A stretch of 64,000 bases of DNA from Collinsella sp. AF23-4AC. GTDB taxonomy: Bacteria > Actinomycetota > Coriobacteriia > Coriobacteriales > Coriobacteriaceae. The notes under the pieces are model-generated. The model saw only the letters and a program-made list of their open reading frames with translations, had not been told where the DNA came from and searched no databases. The DNA lies in assembly GCF_003462685.1 (NCBI RefSeq), contig NZ_QRVE01000001.1, positions 287,421 through 351,420 of the forward strand, given 5' to 3'. Numbering within the stretch: the stretch's first letter is position 1; every line of letters starts with the position of its first letter. Positions 1 to 11,007 of the stretch are shown here, piece after piece. Both the position numbers and the translations under genes were made by a program.

Positions 1-233
1 CTCAGGCTAAAGACGCAAGCGGTCAACAATCGATTGCGCAGAAAAACGTCGCAGCCCTTGATCCTGTTGATCCCCGTGATGTCCTTAAGATAGACAATCT
101 CGGTGTGCTTGCCGCCGAAAGTGCCCTTCTTGAGCACCTCAATACGGTTGGGGTAGACCTTAACGTCTTTAAACCTACCCGAACCCTTGTCCTGAAACAG
201 CAAGGTGTTGTTGTCTATGCGCGTCAAATCCAT
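1..233 (-). CDS. Partial protein with PH-like domain, runs off window edge
   Basis: An open frame runs without a stop from an ATG at 233 to the left edge of the window, giving 77 codons. The N-terminus starts MDLTRIDNNTLLFQDKG and continues with short beta-strand-like stretches such as KVYPNRIEVLKKG and TEIVYLKDITGI. Alternating hydrophobic strands and the IVYLKDITGI segment resemble small bacterial PH-like domains that precede membrane or SHOCT segments, but this is only a family impression. The C-terminus lies outside the window. There is no strong Shine-Dalgarno sequence before the ATG, so the start is provisional. It is transcribed away from the hicAB pair. Confidence 0.5.
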   Translation of the reverse strand, partial: MDLTRIDNNTLLFQDKGSGRFKDVKVYPNRIEVLKKGTFGGKHTEIVYLKDITGINRIKGCDVFLRNRLLTACVFSL

Positions 234-433
234 AGGGCTCGTTAAAACTATCTCTATGGCCACATTTTAGTCACCGCAAACCCTTTTCGCGGTCGTGCGC
301 AGAGCACCAAAATCGTGTCCGCACGAGCAAATAGACTAATACAACAAGGAATATAAGCCGTTATCCAAGGATTGCGACGTAAAACAAAGGATTAGCAATG
401 GCTAAGATTTAAGTCAGAAAAACCCTTAGGAAG

Positions 434-442
434 TGCTAATAT
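434..442 (+). promoter_or_regulatory. Candidate extended -10 promoter of hicAB
   Basis: TGCTAATAT is an extended -10 type element (TG, one base, TAATAT) about 23 bases before the hicA start. No good -35 hexamer is seen at the usual distance, so this is a candidate only. Confidence 0.3.
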
Positions 443-464
443 ATAGTTATTGAAAGAGGCTGAG

Positions 465-635
465 ATGCAGAGACGCGAATTGATCCGTATCCTCGAAGAA
501 GCCGGCTTCATCTCGAAAGGAGGCACTAATCACGAGAAGTTCGTCAAAGGAGATAAACTCGTGCTCGTGAAACGCCACCGAGAGATTGAGGATCAAATTG
601 CCAAAAGAATCCTAAGGCAGGCAGGGCTTCGATAG
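465..635 (+). CDS. hicA: HicA-family mRNA interferase toxin
   Basis: A 56-residue basic protein with the small double-stranded-RNA-binding-like fold expected of HicA toxins, which cleave mRNA. The signature is the Gly-rich turn followed by the catalytic His region (GGTNHEKFVK, about residues 24-33), after an N-terminal helix with RRELIRILEEAGF. A TTG at 450 could extend the frame, but the ATG at 465 has GAAAGAGG six bases upstream and gives the usual family length. The next gene, 45 bases downstream, is a HicB-like antitoxin, so the pair forms a standard toxin-first module. The family role is established; activity here is inferred. Confidence 0.85.
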   Translation: MQRRELIRILEEAGFISKGGTNHEKFVKGDKLVLVKRHREIEDQIAKRILRQAGLR

Positions 636-680
636 CTCATCCTCATCACATTTCGCATCGCTTTTTAGAGGAGATCTTGC

Positions 681-1133
681 ATGGTTTACGTATGGGAATT
701 TGAGTTCTTTGATTCGGACGGTATGGTCGATGCCGTGCCATGTGGCTCGCTGGGCGGAGGAGGAACGTTTGGCTCCGATCTAAACGACGCTGTCGAAAGC
801 GCCGCTGATTTTCTCGCATGTATGGTCGACGATCACCTTATGGGTGGCGTCGATCTTCCCGCGCCAGACTTCGGACATGAGCCGCGACACGGCGGCAAGA
901 TTATCGCCGTAGCCGTCAGCCGCGAACTCGCCGACATCCCCGCCGTCACCGCAGCGGATGCCGCGCGCATGCTCGGTGTTAGCTCAGCACGGGTATCGCA
1001 ACTGATAAATGCTGGGCTGTTGGATTCTTGGAAGGACGGCACCAAGCGCATGGTGTCCAAAGCTTCCATCGAGGCACGACTCGCCGACGCACCAAAGGCA
1101 GGGCGCCCGAAAGAGGTCCCTATTGCCGTATAA
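681..1133 (+). CDS. hicB: HicB-family antitoxin with C-terminal DNA-binding domain
   Basis: A 150-residue protein directly after hicA with an AGAGGAG ribosome site. The N-terminal half (about 1-75) starts with YVWEFEFFDSDG and contains GDLNDAVE-like sequence typical of the partly degraded RNase H fold by which HicB neutralises HicA. The C-terminal half (about 95-140) contains VTAADAARMLGVSSARVSQL followed by a basic stretch, a helix-turn-helix of the excisionase/MerR kind that would allow autoregulation of the operon. Length and order fit a HicB antitoxin. The DNA site it binds is unknown; a perfect palindrome lies 50 bases after its stop rather than before hicA. Confidence 0.82.
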   Translation: MVYVWEFEFFDSDGMVDAVPCGSLGGGGTFGSDLNDAVESAADFLACMVDDHLMGGVDLPAPDFGHEPRHGGKIIAVAVSRELADIPAVTAADAARMLGVSSARVSQLINAGLLDSWKDGTKRMVSKASIEARLADAPKAGRPKEVPIAV

Positions 1134-1183
1134 AGCAATAGCGTTGCGGGTTTTTCATTTGTTAGATTAGCTGACAAGCTCTT

Positions 1184-1214
1184 CCAATTCGGGACTCACT
1201 GCGTCCCGAATTGG
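1184..1214. repeat. Perfect 12-bp inverted repeat between hicB and the ADP-ribosylglycohydrolase gene
   Basis: CCAATTCGGGAC (1184-1195) and GTCCCGAATTGG (1203-1214) are perfect complements around a 7-base spacer; U-G and U-A pairs can extend the stem. No T run follows, so it is more like an operator or an mRNA-leader hairpin than a terminator. It overlaps a possible ATG at 1216, which argues for the downstream start at 1276. Confidence 0.75.
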
Positions 1215-1275
1215 GATGGACATATTGCCGCAGGTAGCCGCGCATCCTCAATCCAAAGTACGAGAGGTGTTTCCC

Positions 1276-2064
1276 ATGACAGACAGACCGAAAACAACGC
1301 TGCGCGACTGCATCTATGGACTTGCCGTCGGCGACGCGTTGGGCGTTCCCTACGAGTTCAGGCCTCGTGGCACGTTCGAATGCACCGACATGATCGGCTA
1401 CGGCACGCACGGGCAGCCCGCCGGCACCTGGAGCGATGACACGTCCATGACGCTTGCTACCTGCGACTCGATTAGAGAGCTTGGGCACATCGACACCGCA
1501 GACATGCGAGACAAGTTCGTAAGCTGGATTGCCCGTGGCGAGTATACAATCGACGGCGTTTTCGATTACGGCGGCACGACCGCCCGCGCCTTGCACACCG
1601 GCAAAGGAGGCTCCGGCGAACGCGACAACGGTAACGGTTCGCTCATGCGCATCGCGCCCCTGGCGTTTGTCGACGCGACTGACGACGAGATCTGCGAGGT
1701 CTCCGCGATAACGCACGCTCACAGAACATCGACCGACGCATGCGTCATATTTGTCGAGCTGATGAGGGACGTGATGAACGGTGCACTTCCCTCATGGGTG
1801 CTCCAGCTGAAAGACGTGCCCGAGCGTGGAATCAGGTCAGGTGGCTTCGTGCGCGACACGCTTAAAGCCGCCACCTGGTGCTTTGTGAACACCAACAGTT
1901 ACGAAGAGTGCGTCCTTGCCGCCGTCAACCTGGGCGACGACACCGACACCACCGCAGCCGTCGCCGGCGCCCTCGCCGGCACGGCATACGGTATCGACGC
2001 AATTCCACAGGAATGGATCGATACTCTACGAGGGAAGGATCTGATTGAGAGCTGCCTGTTTTAG
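1276..2064 (+). CDS. ADP-ribosylglycohydrolase (DraG/ARH family)
   Basis: A 262-residue enzyme predicted to hydrolyse ADP-ribose from modified proteins or other targets. The family metal-site blocks are all visible: GDALGVPYEF near residue 14, TWSDDTSM near 52, GGTTARAL and RDNGNGSLMRIAPLAF in the middle, and LGDDTDTTAA near 221, whose Asp residues bind the two Mg/Mn ions. The frame could start at 1216, but the ATG at 1276 has GAGAGGTG before it and gives the usual family length. It lies between HicAB and a type I restriction system, so a role in reversing ADP-ribosylating toxins or phage modification is possible; that is inference. A small gene follows 32 bases downstream. Confidence 0.88.
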   Translation: MTDRPKTTLRDCIYGLAVGDALGVPYEFRPRGTFECTDMIGYGTHGQPAGTWSDDTSMTLATCDSIRELGHIDTADMRDKFVSWIARGEYTIDGVFDYGGTTARALHTGKGGSGERDNGNGSLMRIAPLAFVDATDDEICEVSAITHAHRTSTDACVIFVELMRDVMNGALPSWVLQLKDVPERGIRSGGFVRDTLKAATWCFVNTNSYEECVLAAVNLGDDTDTTAAVAGALAGTAYGIDAIPQEWIDTLRGKDLIESCLF

Positions 2065-2096
2065 GGCACCATACAAGAAATAAGGCTGGAGGCACC

Positions 2097-2318
2097 ATGG
2101 AGAGGAAGATCGCGAATATAGATGAGTTCCAAATGGACGAAAACGAGACCCCGATACTCCCAACGGAACTGAGGGAGGAAGAAAACCTTTACGTCCTCCC
2201 CGACGGGCGTTACCTCCCCTGCGGGGTCTACAGGACCGCGGACGGCGGTTCGCTCATTTATGAGCCATCCGAGCTCAGCTTCTTCGGGCAGATGCTTGCT
2301 CAATTCAAAGAGTGCTAG
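2097..2318 (+). CDS. Small acidic hypothetical protein downstream of the ADP-ribosylglycohydrolase
   Basis: A 73-residue acidic protein starting MERKIANIDEFQMDENE, with GGAGGCACC directly before the ATG. No known domain is recognised. The middle carries a short beta-rich stretch (YVLPDGRYLPCGVYR) and the end is amphipathic. The 32-base gap and shared strand suggest co-transcription with the ADP-ribosylglycohydrolase, perhaps as a partner. Length, ribosome site and position make it a plausible gene; function is unknown. Confidence 0.55.
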   Translation: MERKIANIDEFQMDENETPILPTELREEENLYVLPDGRYLPCGVYRTADGGSLIYEPSELSFFGQMLAQFKEC

Positions 2319-2450
2319 AGGTTTGATTGCCCGTTAGATCGACGCTGCTCCAAACTATGGGATGGGTAGGACGTCTCCCACGGCATTGCCCAGACCTCTA
2401 CTCGATCTGGCGAGAATATAAGCAGTAACGGATAGCGAAGGGAGCCATGA

Positions 2451-2476
2451 AAAGGGCCGGTTGCAGCCGGCCCTTT
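2451..2476. terminator. GC-rich hairpin, probable terminator
   Basis: AAAGGGCCGG (2451-2460) and CCGGCCCTTT (2467-2476) pair perfectly around TTGCAG. The T run is short on both strands, so termination efficiency is uncertain. It follows the small gene ending at 2318. Confidence 0.5.
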
Positions 2477-2692
2477 AGACGATAATACCTGCGTTGCCCG
2501 CGCTTCCGAAGTGTGACTAGCTGAGGAGCGGGTTCCGCGGCACATCCTGATTTTACCGAGCGAGACGGCTCTTTTGCAGCCGCTCCACCGTTTATTTACA
2601 TCCACCACCACAAGCGGATACCGCGCGAACGAGAGCAAAGAAACAACGCCGGCGCGGCCAACAGAACAGACAATCCATGCGACCAAAGAAAT

Positions 2693-2742
2693 AGAAAAGC
2701 GCCCGCGGCCTCGGTTCTTCACCCAGGTCTAGGCGCTTTTCT
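2693..2742. terminator. Hairpin with flanking T run, probable bidirectional terminator
   Basis: AGAAAAGCGCC (2693-2703) pairs with GGCGCTTTTCT (2732-2742) across a 28-base loop. The arms themselves supply T runs on either strand. Confidence 0.45.
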
Positions 2743-2996
2743 TGGCACCATCGCACCACATCCGCCATCGCCTCCGGCCCGACACTCATTAAAATGCAAG
2801 CGGGAAACGACCTCAAGATCACCAACAACAGCTTCAAGCAAGCGCTTGGGCAACTGTCGCAACACGAGCGCCCATAAAAAGGGGCCAGTTTAATAAGTAA
2901 GAGAGCCTTGCCACCAATTGTCATTCGGGCACGATCAGCCAATAGGTCAAATGGCAACTAACGGGTGTCAGATATACCAATATACGCAAGATTAAC

Positions 2997-3005
2997 TGCT
3001 AGAAT
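2997..3005 (+). promoter_or_regulatory. Candidate extended -10 promoter of the hsdRMS operon
   Basis: TGCTAGAAT has the extended -10 form and lies 54 bases before the hsdR start. No clear -35 is seen. Confidence 0.35.
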
Positions 3006-3058
3006 GCAATGGTGGACAGGCTCACCAGCGTCGAAGAAGCATAAGGTAAGGAGTGCGC

Positions 3059-6148
<3,090 letters not shown>

Positions 6149-6162
6149 GGAGTTAAAACAGC

Positions 6163-7686
6163 ATGGCTAAAAGCAAGGCTAAGGACACCAAGAAGAACAC
6201 GGCCGACATTGGCTTTGAGGATCAACTGTGGAACGCTGCAGATGTGCTGCGTGGCAACTTGGACGCTGCCGAGTACAAAAACGTCGTGTTAGGCCTTATT
6301 TTCCTGAAGTACCTCTCGGACCGTTTCGACGAACGCTACCTAGAGCTCGTCGCAGAGGGTTACGGCGACGAGGAGGATCGCGACTGCTACATGGAGCAGA
6401 ATGTCTTCTTCGTTCCCGAAGAAGCACGTTGGGTGAATATCTCGCAGGCGGCGCATACGCCCGAAGTTGGCCAGATCATTGACAATGCCATGCGCGCCAT
6501 CGAGCGCGAGAACGACAAACTCAAAGACGTGCTGCCCAAGAACTTCGCTCGTCCCGAACTAGACAAGAGGCGCTTGGGCGACGTCGTTGACTTATTCACA
6601 AACGTACAAATGACCGATAACGAGAGCGAGAAAGACCTGTTAGGGCGCGCATACGAATATTGCCTGCAGAAATTCGCATCAATGGAGGGCAAAAACGCCG
6701 GCGAGTTCTATACGCCGTCGTGCATCGTGCGCACGCTGGTTGAAATCCTCCAGCCTTTCCACGGTCGCGTGTACGACCCCTGCTGCGGCAGCGGAGGCAT
6801 GTTCGTGCAGTCCGCAGCCTTCGTCGAGCACCATGGCGGCAACGTGGTACAGGACATCACCATCTTTGGCCAGGAGAGCAACCCTACCACGTGGAAGCTC
6901 GCAAAGATGAACCTCGGCATCCGCGGCATCGAGGCTGACTTGGGCAACTATGCAGACACCTTCAGCGCCGACCAGCACAAGAATGAAAAGTTTGACTATG
7001 TGTTGGCAAACCCACCCTTCAACCTCAAGAACTGGGGCGGCGAAGCGCTGCAGGAAGACGTACGTTGGAAGTACGGCATGCCGCCCACGGGCAACGCTAA
7101 CTTCGCTTGGATGCAGCATATGATTTGGCATCTTAACAGCACAGGTAAGATTGGCCTCGTATTGGCAAATGGGTCGCTCTCGAGCCAGACGAGCGGCGAG
7201 GGCGATATTCGACGCGCTATCGTAGAGGACGATTTGGTCGAGGGCATTGTAGCCATGCCGGGGCAGCTGTTCTACAGCACCCAAATTCCCGTGTGTTTGT
7301 GGATCCTGAACAAGAAGAAGGCTCAGTCCGGCAAGACGCTATTCATCGATGCCCGCGAAATGGGCACCATGGTCTCTCGCAAACTACGCGAGTTTACCGA
7401 AGAGGACATCAACAAAGTTGCATCCGCATTCGACTCCTTCCGCAAGGGCGAGTTCGAGCCCGTGAAGGGGTTCAGCGCCATAGCGGATTTGGATGAAATC
7501 GCCAAGCAAGATTTCATCCTGACACCCGGTCGCTACGTAGGCATTGCCGAGGTCGAAGACGACGGTGAGCCGTTTGATGACAAGATGGCACGCCTGACTA
7601 GCGAGATTTCGAAGTGCTTTGAAGAGTCCAACCGCTTGCAGGAGCAGATTAAGAAGAATCTGGAGGCGATTGGTTATGGGATGTAG
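6163..7686 (+). CDS. hsdM: Type I restriction-modification DNA methyltransferase subunit HsdM
   Basis: A 507-residue adenine-N6 methyltransferase subunit that works with HsdS to modify DNA and with HsdR to restrict. An N-terminal helical HsdM domain (about 10-150) starts with FEDQLWNAADVLRGN. The Rossmann domain has GEFYTPSCIVRTLVEIL, the AdoMet-binding motif YDPCCGSGG near 204 and the catalytic NPPF near 282. Length is normal for the family. AGGGAG lies nine bases upstream of the ATG. The last 11 bases overlap the hsdS start, giving translational coupling. Confidence 0.96.
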   Translation: MAKSKAKDTKKNTADIGFEDQLWNAADVLRGNLDAAEYKNVVLGLIFLKYLSDRFDERYLELVAEGYGDEEDRDCYMEQNVFFVPEEARWVNISQAAHTPEVGQIIDNAMRAIERENDKLKDVLPKNFARPELDKRRLGDVVDLFTNVQMTDNESEKDLLGRAYEYCLQKFASMEGKNAGEFYTPSCIVRTLVEILQPFHGRVYDPCCGSGGMFVQSAAFVEHHGGNVVQDITIFGQESNPTTWKLAKMNLGIRGIEADLGNYADTFSADQHKNEKFDYVLANPPFNLKNWGGEALQEDVRWKYGMPPTGNANFAWMQHMIWHLNSTGKIGLVLANGSLSSQTSGEGDIRRAIVEDDLVEGIVAMPGQLFYSTQIPVCLWILNKKKAQSGKTLFIDAREMGTMVSRKLREFTEEDINKVASAFDSFRKGEFEPVKGFSAIADLDEIAKQDFILTPGRYVGIAEVEDDGEPFDDKMARLTSEISKCFEESNRLQEQIKKNLEAIGYGM

Positions 7687-8896
7687 AGTCGCACTTGGTG
7701 ACGTTTGCAGCTTCTACCGCGGCGCCAGCGTCCCCCGTACCCGCATGTACGATAAGGGTGCTTATCTTTACATTCACTATGGAGATCTTTACAAAGGTTT
7801 CGACCTACACATCGACGTTGAAGACCCCGCAAAACCCATCCCATACATCCTCAACAACGAAAAGATAAAAGACAGTCAGCGTCTCAGAGACCAAGACATC
7901 GTATATGTGCTGACCTCAGAGACAGTCGATGACCTTGGTCATGCCTACCTGTTTAACAATCCAAAGGAAAAGCCTACCATTTCAGGCACCGAAACAACCA
8001 TCGTGCGCGTCAATCGCCGAGACCTCGTCGTGCCGGCTTACCTCAACTATCTTATGAGCTCTCCGCGCTTTATCAGAGAGCTCCGGCAGTACACGAGAGG
8101 TATGAAGGTATTCCGTGTCCATCCCAAAGACGTGGCACGAATCGAAATCGATTTACCGCAAACTGAGGTTCAGCATCAAATTGTTTCAATACTTGACGCG
8201 ATATACGCAAAGCAGCAAGCAAACTCTAAGCTAAATGGCTATTTACTTGAGTTGATGAATGTTCAGTACCAACATTCCTTCTGCTGTAACAAGTTGACCC
8301 TCGGGTCGATTTATGACATTGCTAATGTTGTTTATGGAGCAGCGTTCAAGTCTGCCTTGTTTAACGAGGAAAAGGTAGGGTATCCCCTGATTCGCATACG
8401 TGATTTGAGCACCTTCTCGCCGCAGTATTGGACAAATGAGGCTCATCCAAAAAGGGTATTCGTACATCCTGGTGACGTTTTAGCGGGAATGGATGCCGAA
8501 TTCACGCCATGTCTCTGGCAGGGTGAAATGGCTGTACTGAATCAGCGAGTTTGCCTGTTCGAGCCCGCTGCCAATTCGGGAGTTTCAAGAAGTTATTTGC
8601 TTATGGCATTGAACCCATTGTTGACTTTCATCCAGAACTACGCCTCTGGTACTACCGTCGCGCATATGGGAAAAAGCGATTTGGAAGCGTTGAACGTGCC
8701 TATTCCTGCAAGAGGAGATCTCGAGAGGTTTAATACCATTGCAGAGCCATTGAGAGAACAGATTGTTCAGAATTCGACACAGAACCGAAAACTGGCTGCT
8801 CTTCGTGACGCTCTTCTCCCCAAACTTATGTCGGGCGAGATTGACGTCTCAAGCGTCAATTTTACGCAGCTAAATAGCCATTTAGCTGCGTGTTGA
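7676..8896 (+). CDS. hsdS: Type I restriction-modification specificity subunit HsdS, expressed copy
   Basis: A 406-residue DNA-recognition subunit with two target-recognition domains (TRD1 about 1-180, TRD2 about 205-385), each followed by a conserved helix. The frame could begin at 7619, but the ATG at 7676 has CTGGAGG upstream and overlaps the hsdM stop by 11 bases. Between the TRDs sits KLNGYLLELM, encoded by core site A (8232-8245); at the C-terminus LLPKLMSGEIDVSSVNF leads to QLNSHLAAC, encoded by core site B (8871-8884). The same blocks recur in the silent pieces on the other strand, so TRD2 of this gene lies in an invertible segment. It is complete in the orientation sequenced. Confidence 0.93.
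   Translation: MGCRVALGDVCSFYRGASVPRTRMYDKGAYLYIHYGDLYKGFDLHIDVEDPAKPIPYILNNEKIKDSQRLRDQDIVYVLTSETVDDLGHAYLFNNPKEKPTISGTETTIVRVNRRDLVVPAYLNYLMSSPRFIRELRQYTRGMKVFRVHPKDVARIEIDLPQTEVQHQIVSILDAIYAKQQANSKLNGYLLELMNVQYQHSFCCNKLTLGSIYDIANVVYGAAFKSALFNEEKVGYPLIRIRDLSTFSPQYWTNEAHPKRVFVHPGDVLAGMDAEFTPCLWQGEMAVLNQRVCLFEPAANSGVSRSYLLMALNPLLTFIQNYASGTTVAHMGKSDLEALNVPIPARGDLERFNTIAEPLREQIVQNSTQNRKLAALRDALLPKLMSGEIDVSSVNFTQLNSHLAAC
8232..8245 (+). repeat. Recombination core site A, inside hsdS between TRD1 and TRD2
   Basis: TAAATGGCTATTTA on the plus strand: two 5-base complementary arms around GGCT. It encodes the LNGYL linker of the expressed hsdS. Three more exact copies are at 8871, 10343 and 10994; A and C share one orientation and B and D the opposite. 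Confidence 0.85.
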
Positions 8897-9329
8897 GTTC
8901 AATTTTATTGTCCAGTAAACCCAAGACGCCAGAAATAGCGGTCTGTGTTTCGTAATCCGGAACACAGACCGGGCATAGATGAACGTGATTGCGATTTATG
9001 CCTGGCACGGCGCTTGCAGTTAAGTAGTCTCGCCATGGAAGAGTTTTGAGTAGGTAATAAACAAATTTAGGATCATTGCCCTTAAACTCCGTTGAGTACA
9101 AAGACGTATTTAACGGCCAACAAGCCGCATCGGAGTAAAAAACTTGCCCAATAGTTCCATAACGCCCAGTTATGACACATGGCCCCTTAACGGCGGCTTC
9201 CGAATGCGTGCCCGTTTGTCCCGAAGATGAGAAAACAGGGTAGGGGCCATCAACTCTGCAGCTGGAGGGAAGGTCAAACCCCCTTTTTAGATTAACAATC
9301 TCCCCCAAGGTCTTTTGCGTCCAGCTCAT
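8862..9329 (-). CDS. Silent first-half HsdS gene (TRD1 type)
   Basis: A 155-residue single-TRD HsdS fragment. It starts MSWTQKTLGEIVNLKRG, as N-terminal HsdS halves do, carries one TRD (about 10-130) and ends in a helix with NTQLNGYLAA, stopping just after core site B. The sequence before that core resembles the inter-TRD helix of the expressed hsdS, so it is an alternative TRD1. Its ATG overlaps the recombinase stop (ATGA), suggesting coupled translation. It overlaps the 3' end of hsdS by 35 bases on the opposite strand. Inversion of the A-B segment would attach hsdS TRD2 to it and make a full-length HsdS here. Whether the short form is made now is unknown. Confidence 0.8.
   Translation of the reverse strand: MSWTQKTLGEIVNLKRGFDLPSSCRVDGPYPVFSSSGQTGTHSEAAVKGPCVITGRYGTIGQVFYSDAACWPLNTSLYSTEFKGNDPKFVYYLLKTLPWRDYLTASAVPGINRNHVHLCPVCVPDYETQTAISGVLGLLDNKIELNTQLNGYLAA
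8871..8884 (-). repeat. Recombination core site B, shared end of hsdS and the TRD1-type silent gene
   Basis: The core reads TAAATAGCCATTTA on plus, so GGCT is on minus. It lies inside a larger palindrome (8865-8890, arms CGCAGCTAAAT and ATTTAGCTGCG). On plus it encodes LNSHL at the end of hsdS; on minus the same bases encode LNGYL at the end of the silent first-half gene. Confidence 0.85.
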
Positions 9330-10282
9330 TCCAAATACTTCCTATGCGAAGCCTTCACATTGCTCTGATTAACCATGGCGTAGTACATGGTTGTGTCTAT
9401 TTTCGCATGGCCCAACAGCTTTTGCACCTGCTCTATGGGCATTCCCTTGTCAATGGCATGGGTGGCAAGCGTACGGCGAAACTTATGCGGATGAACGCGG
9501 TTGATACCGGCGCTTCTGCCTAGGTCACGTAAACGGAGTTCTATGCTCCCCACTGTAATACGTCGAGCAGAGGAATCGAGCGCGACAAATAATGCGGGAC
9601 TCTTGTCAACACGGCTCGAAAGATATTCCGTAAGATGAAGCTTAGCGCGCGCATCGAAGTAAACGGGGCGCTGCTTATTTCCCTTTCCCATTACAAGGCA
9701 TTCGCGCTCGTGCAGATTGACATCCTTCCTGTCGAGTCGCACAAGTTCGCCAATACGCATGCCCGTCGAAGCGAGTAGATCAACGATGGCAAGATCTCGC
9801 TTGGACTCACAGGCGTCTCGCAATACCTCCAGTTCCTCATCGCTAAGCACCTCTTTGGTTACTTGAGCTGTTTTGACGCGACGAATGCGCCTTACAGGAC
9901 TTTTCACAATGTAATCCTCATCTTCAAGCCATGAAAAGAAGCTCGACATGATACGGCGTATATTATCGATTGTGACCTTACTAGAACCGCGATTCACCTC
10001 GTAATCATTGAGATAACGGCGCAAGTCGTCGCTCTCAACCTGGGTATAGGGCTTAGCAAGTGTTGTGTTCATATGCTGTAAGGTTGCCTCATAGTATGCA
10101 ATGGTTTTAGGAGAGCATCCCTCGACCTCTTTAGCGGTGAGGAAGAGCGCGAGCAGATCTTGTCCCGGCTCCGCTTGTTTCGGTCCAAGTGCCCGTCTAA
10201 GCGTAATGGCAAGATGCTTGAGCTGATGTGGGTCGAGAAGGCTCTGCATTTCCGAAAGCACGGCATTGATGACAGTTTCCAC
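9326..10282 (-). CDS. Tyrosine recombinase (Xer/integrase family), predicted HsdS invertase
   Basis: A 318-residue site-specific recombinase. An N-terminal SAM-like core-binding domain (about 40-140) contains GCSPKTIAYYEATLQHM; the catalytic domain has Arg in TGMRIGELVRL near 174, Lys in GKGNKQRPVYF, HKFRRT near 267, and LLGHAKIDTTMYYA with the nucleophile Tyr near 301. The GTG at 10282 is chosen because GAAAGGAGCAGC precedes it; upstream the frame stays open into the HsdS cassette. Its last bases overlap the ATG of the silent TRD1-type gene. Recombinases next to split hsdS genes are known to invert specificity cassettes, so the four 14-bp cores around it are its likely sites. It could instead be a relic of the element that brought the locus. 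Confidence 0.9.
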   Translation of the reverse strand: METVINAVLSEMQSLLDPHQLKHLAITLRRALGPKQAEPGQDLLALFLTAKEVEGCSPKTIAYYEATLQHMNTTLAKPYTQVESDDLRRYLNDYEVNRGSSKVTIDNIRRIMSSFFSWLEDEDYIVKSPVRRIRRVKTAQVTKEVLSDEELEVLRDACESKRDLAIVDLLASTGMRIGELVRLDRKDVNLHERECLVMGKGNKQRPVYFDARAKLHLTEYLSSRVDKSPALFVALDSSARRITVGSIELRLRDLGRSAGINRVHPHKFRRTLATHAIDKGMPIEQVQKLLGHAKIDTTMYYAMVNQSNVKASHRKYLE

Positions 10283-10342
10283 GCTGCTCCTTTCGTCGAG
10301 TACGATAGCCACAGTGTGGACGGCGTGTTGCACATAGTGAAG

Positions 10343-10356
10343 TAAATGGCTATTTA
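10343..10356 (+). repeat. Recombination core site C, end of the silent TRD2-type cassette
   Basis: TAAATGGCTATTTA on plus; read on minus it encodes LNSHL of the silent cassette. GCTGCGTG follows it on plus, as at site B. Confidence 0.85.
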
Positions 10357-10993
10357 GCTGCGTGAGGTTAACCTCTGAAACATCAATCTCGCCTGACATG
10401 AGTTTGGGGAGAAGACTATCGCGAAAAACAGCAAGTTTTCGAGCTTCAATCTTACTCATGACATACTGATCAATAATCGGCTGCATAAGCTGAGTTTGGC
10501 TTAGAAGAATATTTTCAGGTGGAATAACAACTTCGGACTCTGCCAACGCGCTGCGCTTGATATGCCCCATTGTCGTTGCACGGTCTTTGGCAAGCATAAT
10601 AAATCGTGCTAAATGATGTTTGGTCCAGCCATAATAGAACCAGCTTGGATACGCAGAAGAAGTCACTTTAAATAGATGCTGATTTAGACCGACGTTCCCG
10701 CCCGCCCAAAAATCCAGCAATAGGGTCCCGGACCAAGAGAAAATGAGGTCACCGTCGTGAACCTTAGCGCTATCGACAATGCCACTCTTGCAACGCTCGG
10801 CATCGCTTCCGCAAAAGCCTTGTCCCAGTTCGCGGATTTTCAGCACGGGTAGACCTTCATCTCCAGTGTCTGGACGGAACTTTTGCATTGCAAGTCCGTT
10901 TTTATAGTCAGCAATGTCCAGCAAAGAAGCGGTATCCCAATCAGAATCCGCGTCGTCTATTAAACGTTGAAAGATTAAGTCGAACAGTTCTTC

Positions 10994-11007
10994 TAAATAG
11001 CCATTTA
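10994..11007 (-). repeat. Recombination core site D, start of the silent TRD2-type cassette
   Basis: TAAATAGCCATTTA on plus; on minus the core encodes LNGYL at the start of the cassette. It is inverted relative to sites A and C, so recombination with A would swap the TRD2 domains. Confidence 0.85.

Larger units (their letters stand above)
2319..3058. other. Intergenic stretch without a convincing gene
   Basis: About 740 bases between the small gene and hsdR. Open frames on either strand lack ribosome sites and recognisable domains. It holds two hairpins with terminator character and a possible extended -10 before hsdR. A short frame at 2744-2877 faintly resembles a tyrosine-recombinase tail but is not good enough to call. 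Confidence 0.5.

Noticed and set aside
450..464. TTG start for hicA
   Set aside because: No ribosome site; the ATG at 465 has one and gives the family length.
2744..2877. Possible tyrosine-recombinase tail (TLIKMQAGNDLKI)
   Set aside because: It faintly resembles integrase C-termini but lacks the Arg, His and Tyr, and has no upstream domain. Too weak to call a relic.
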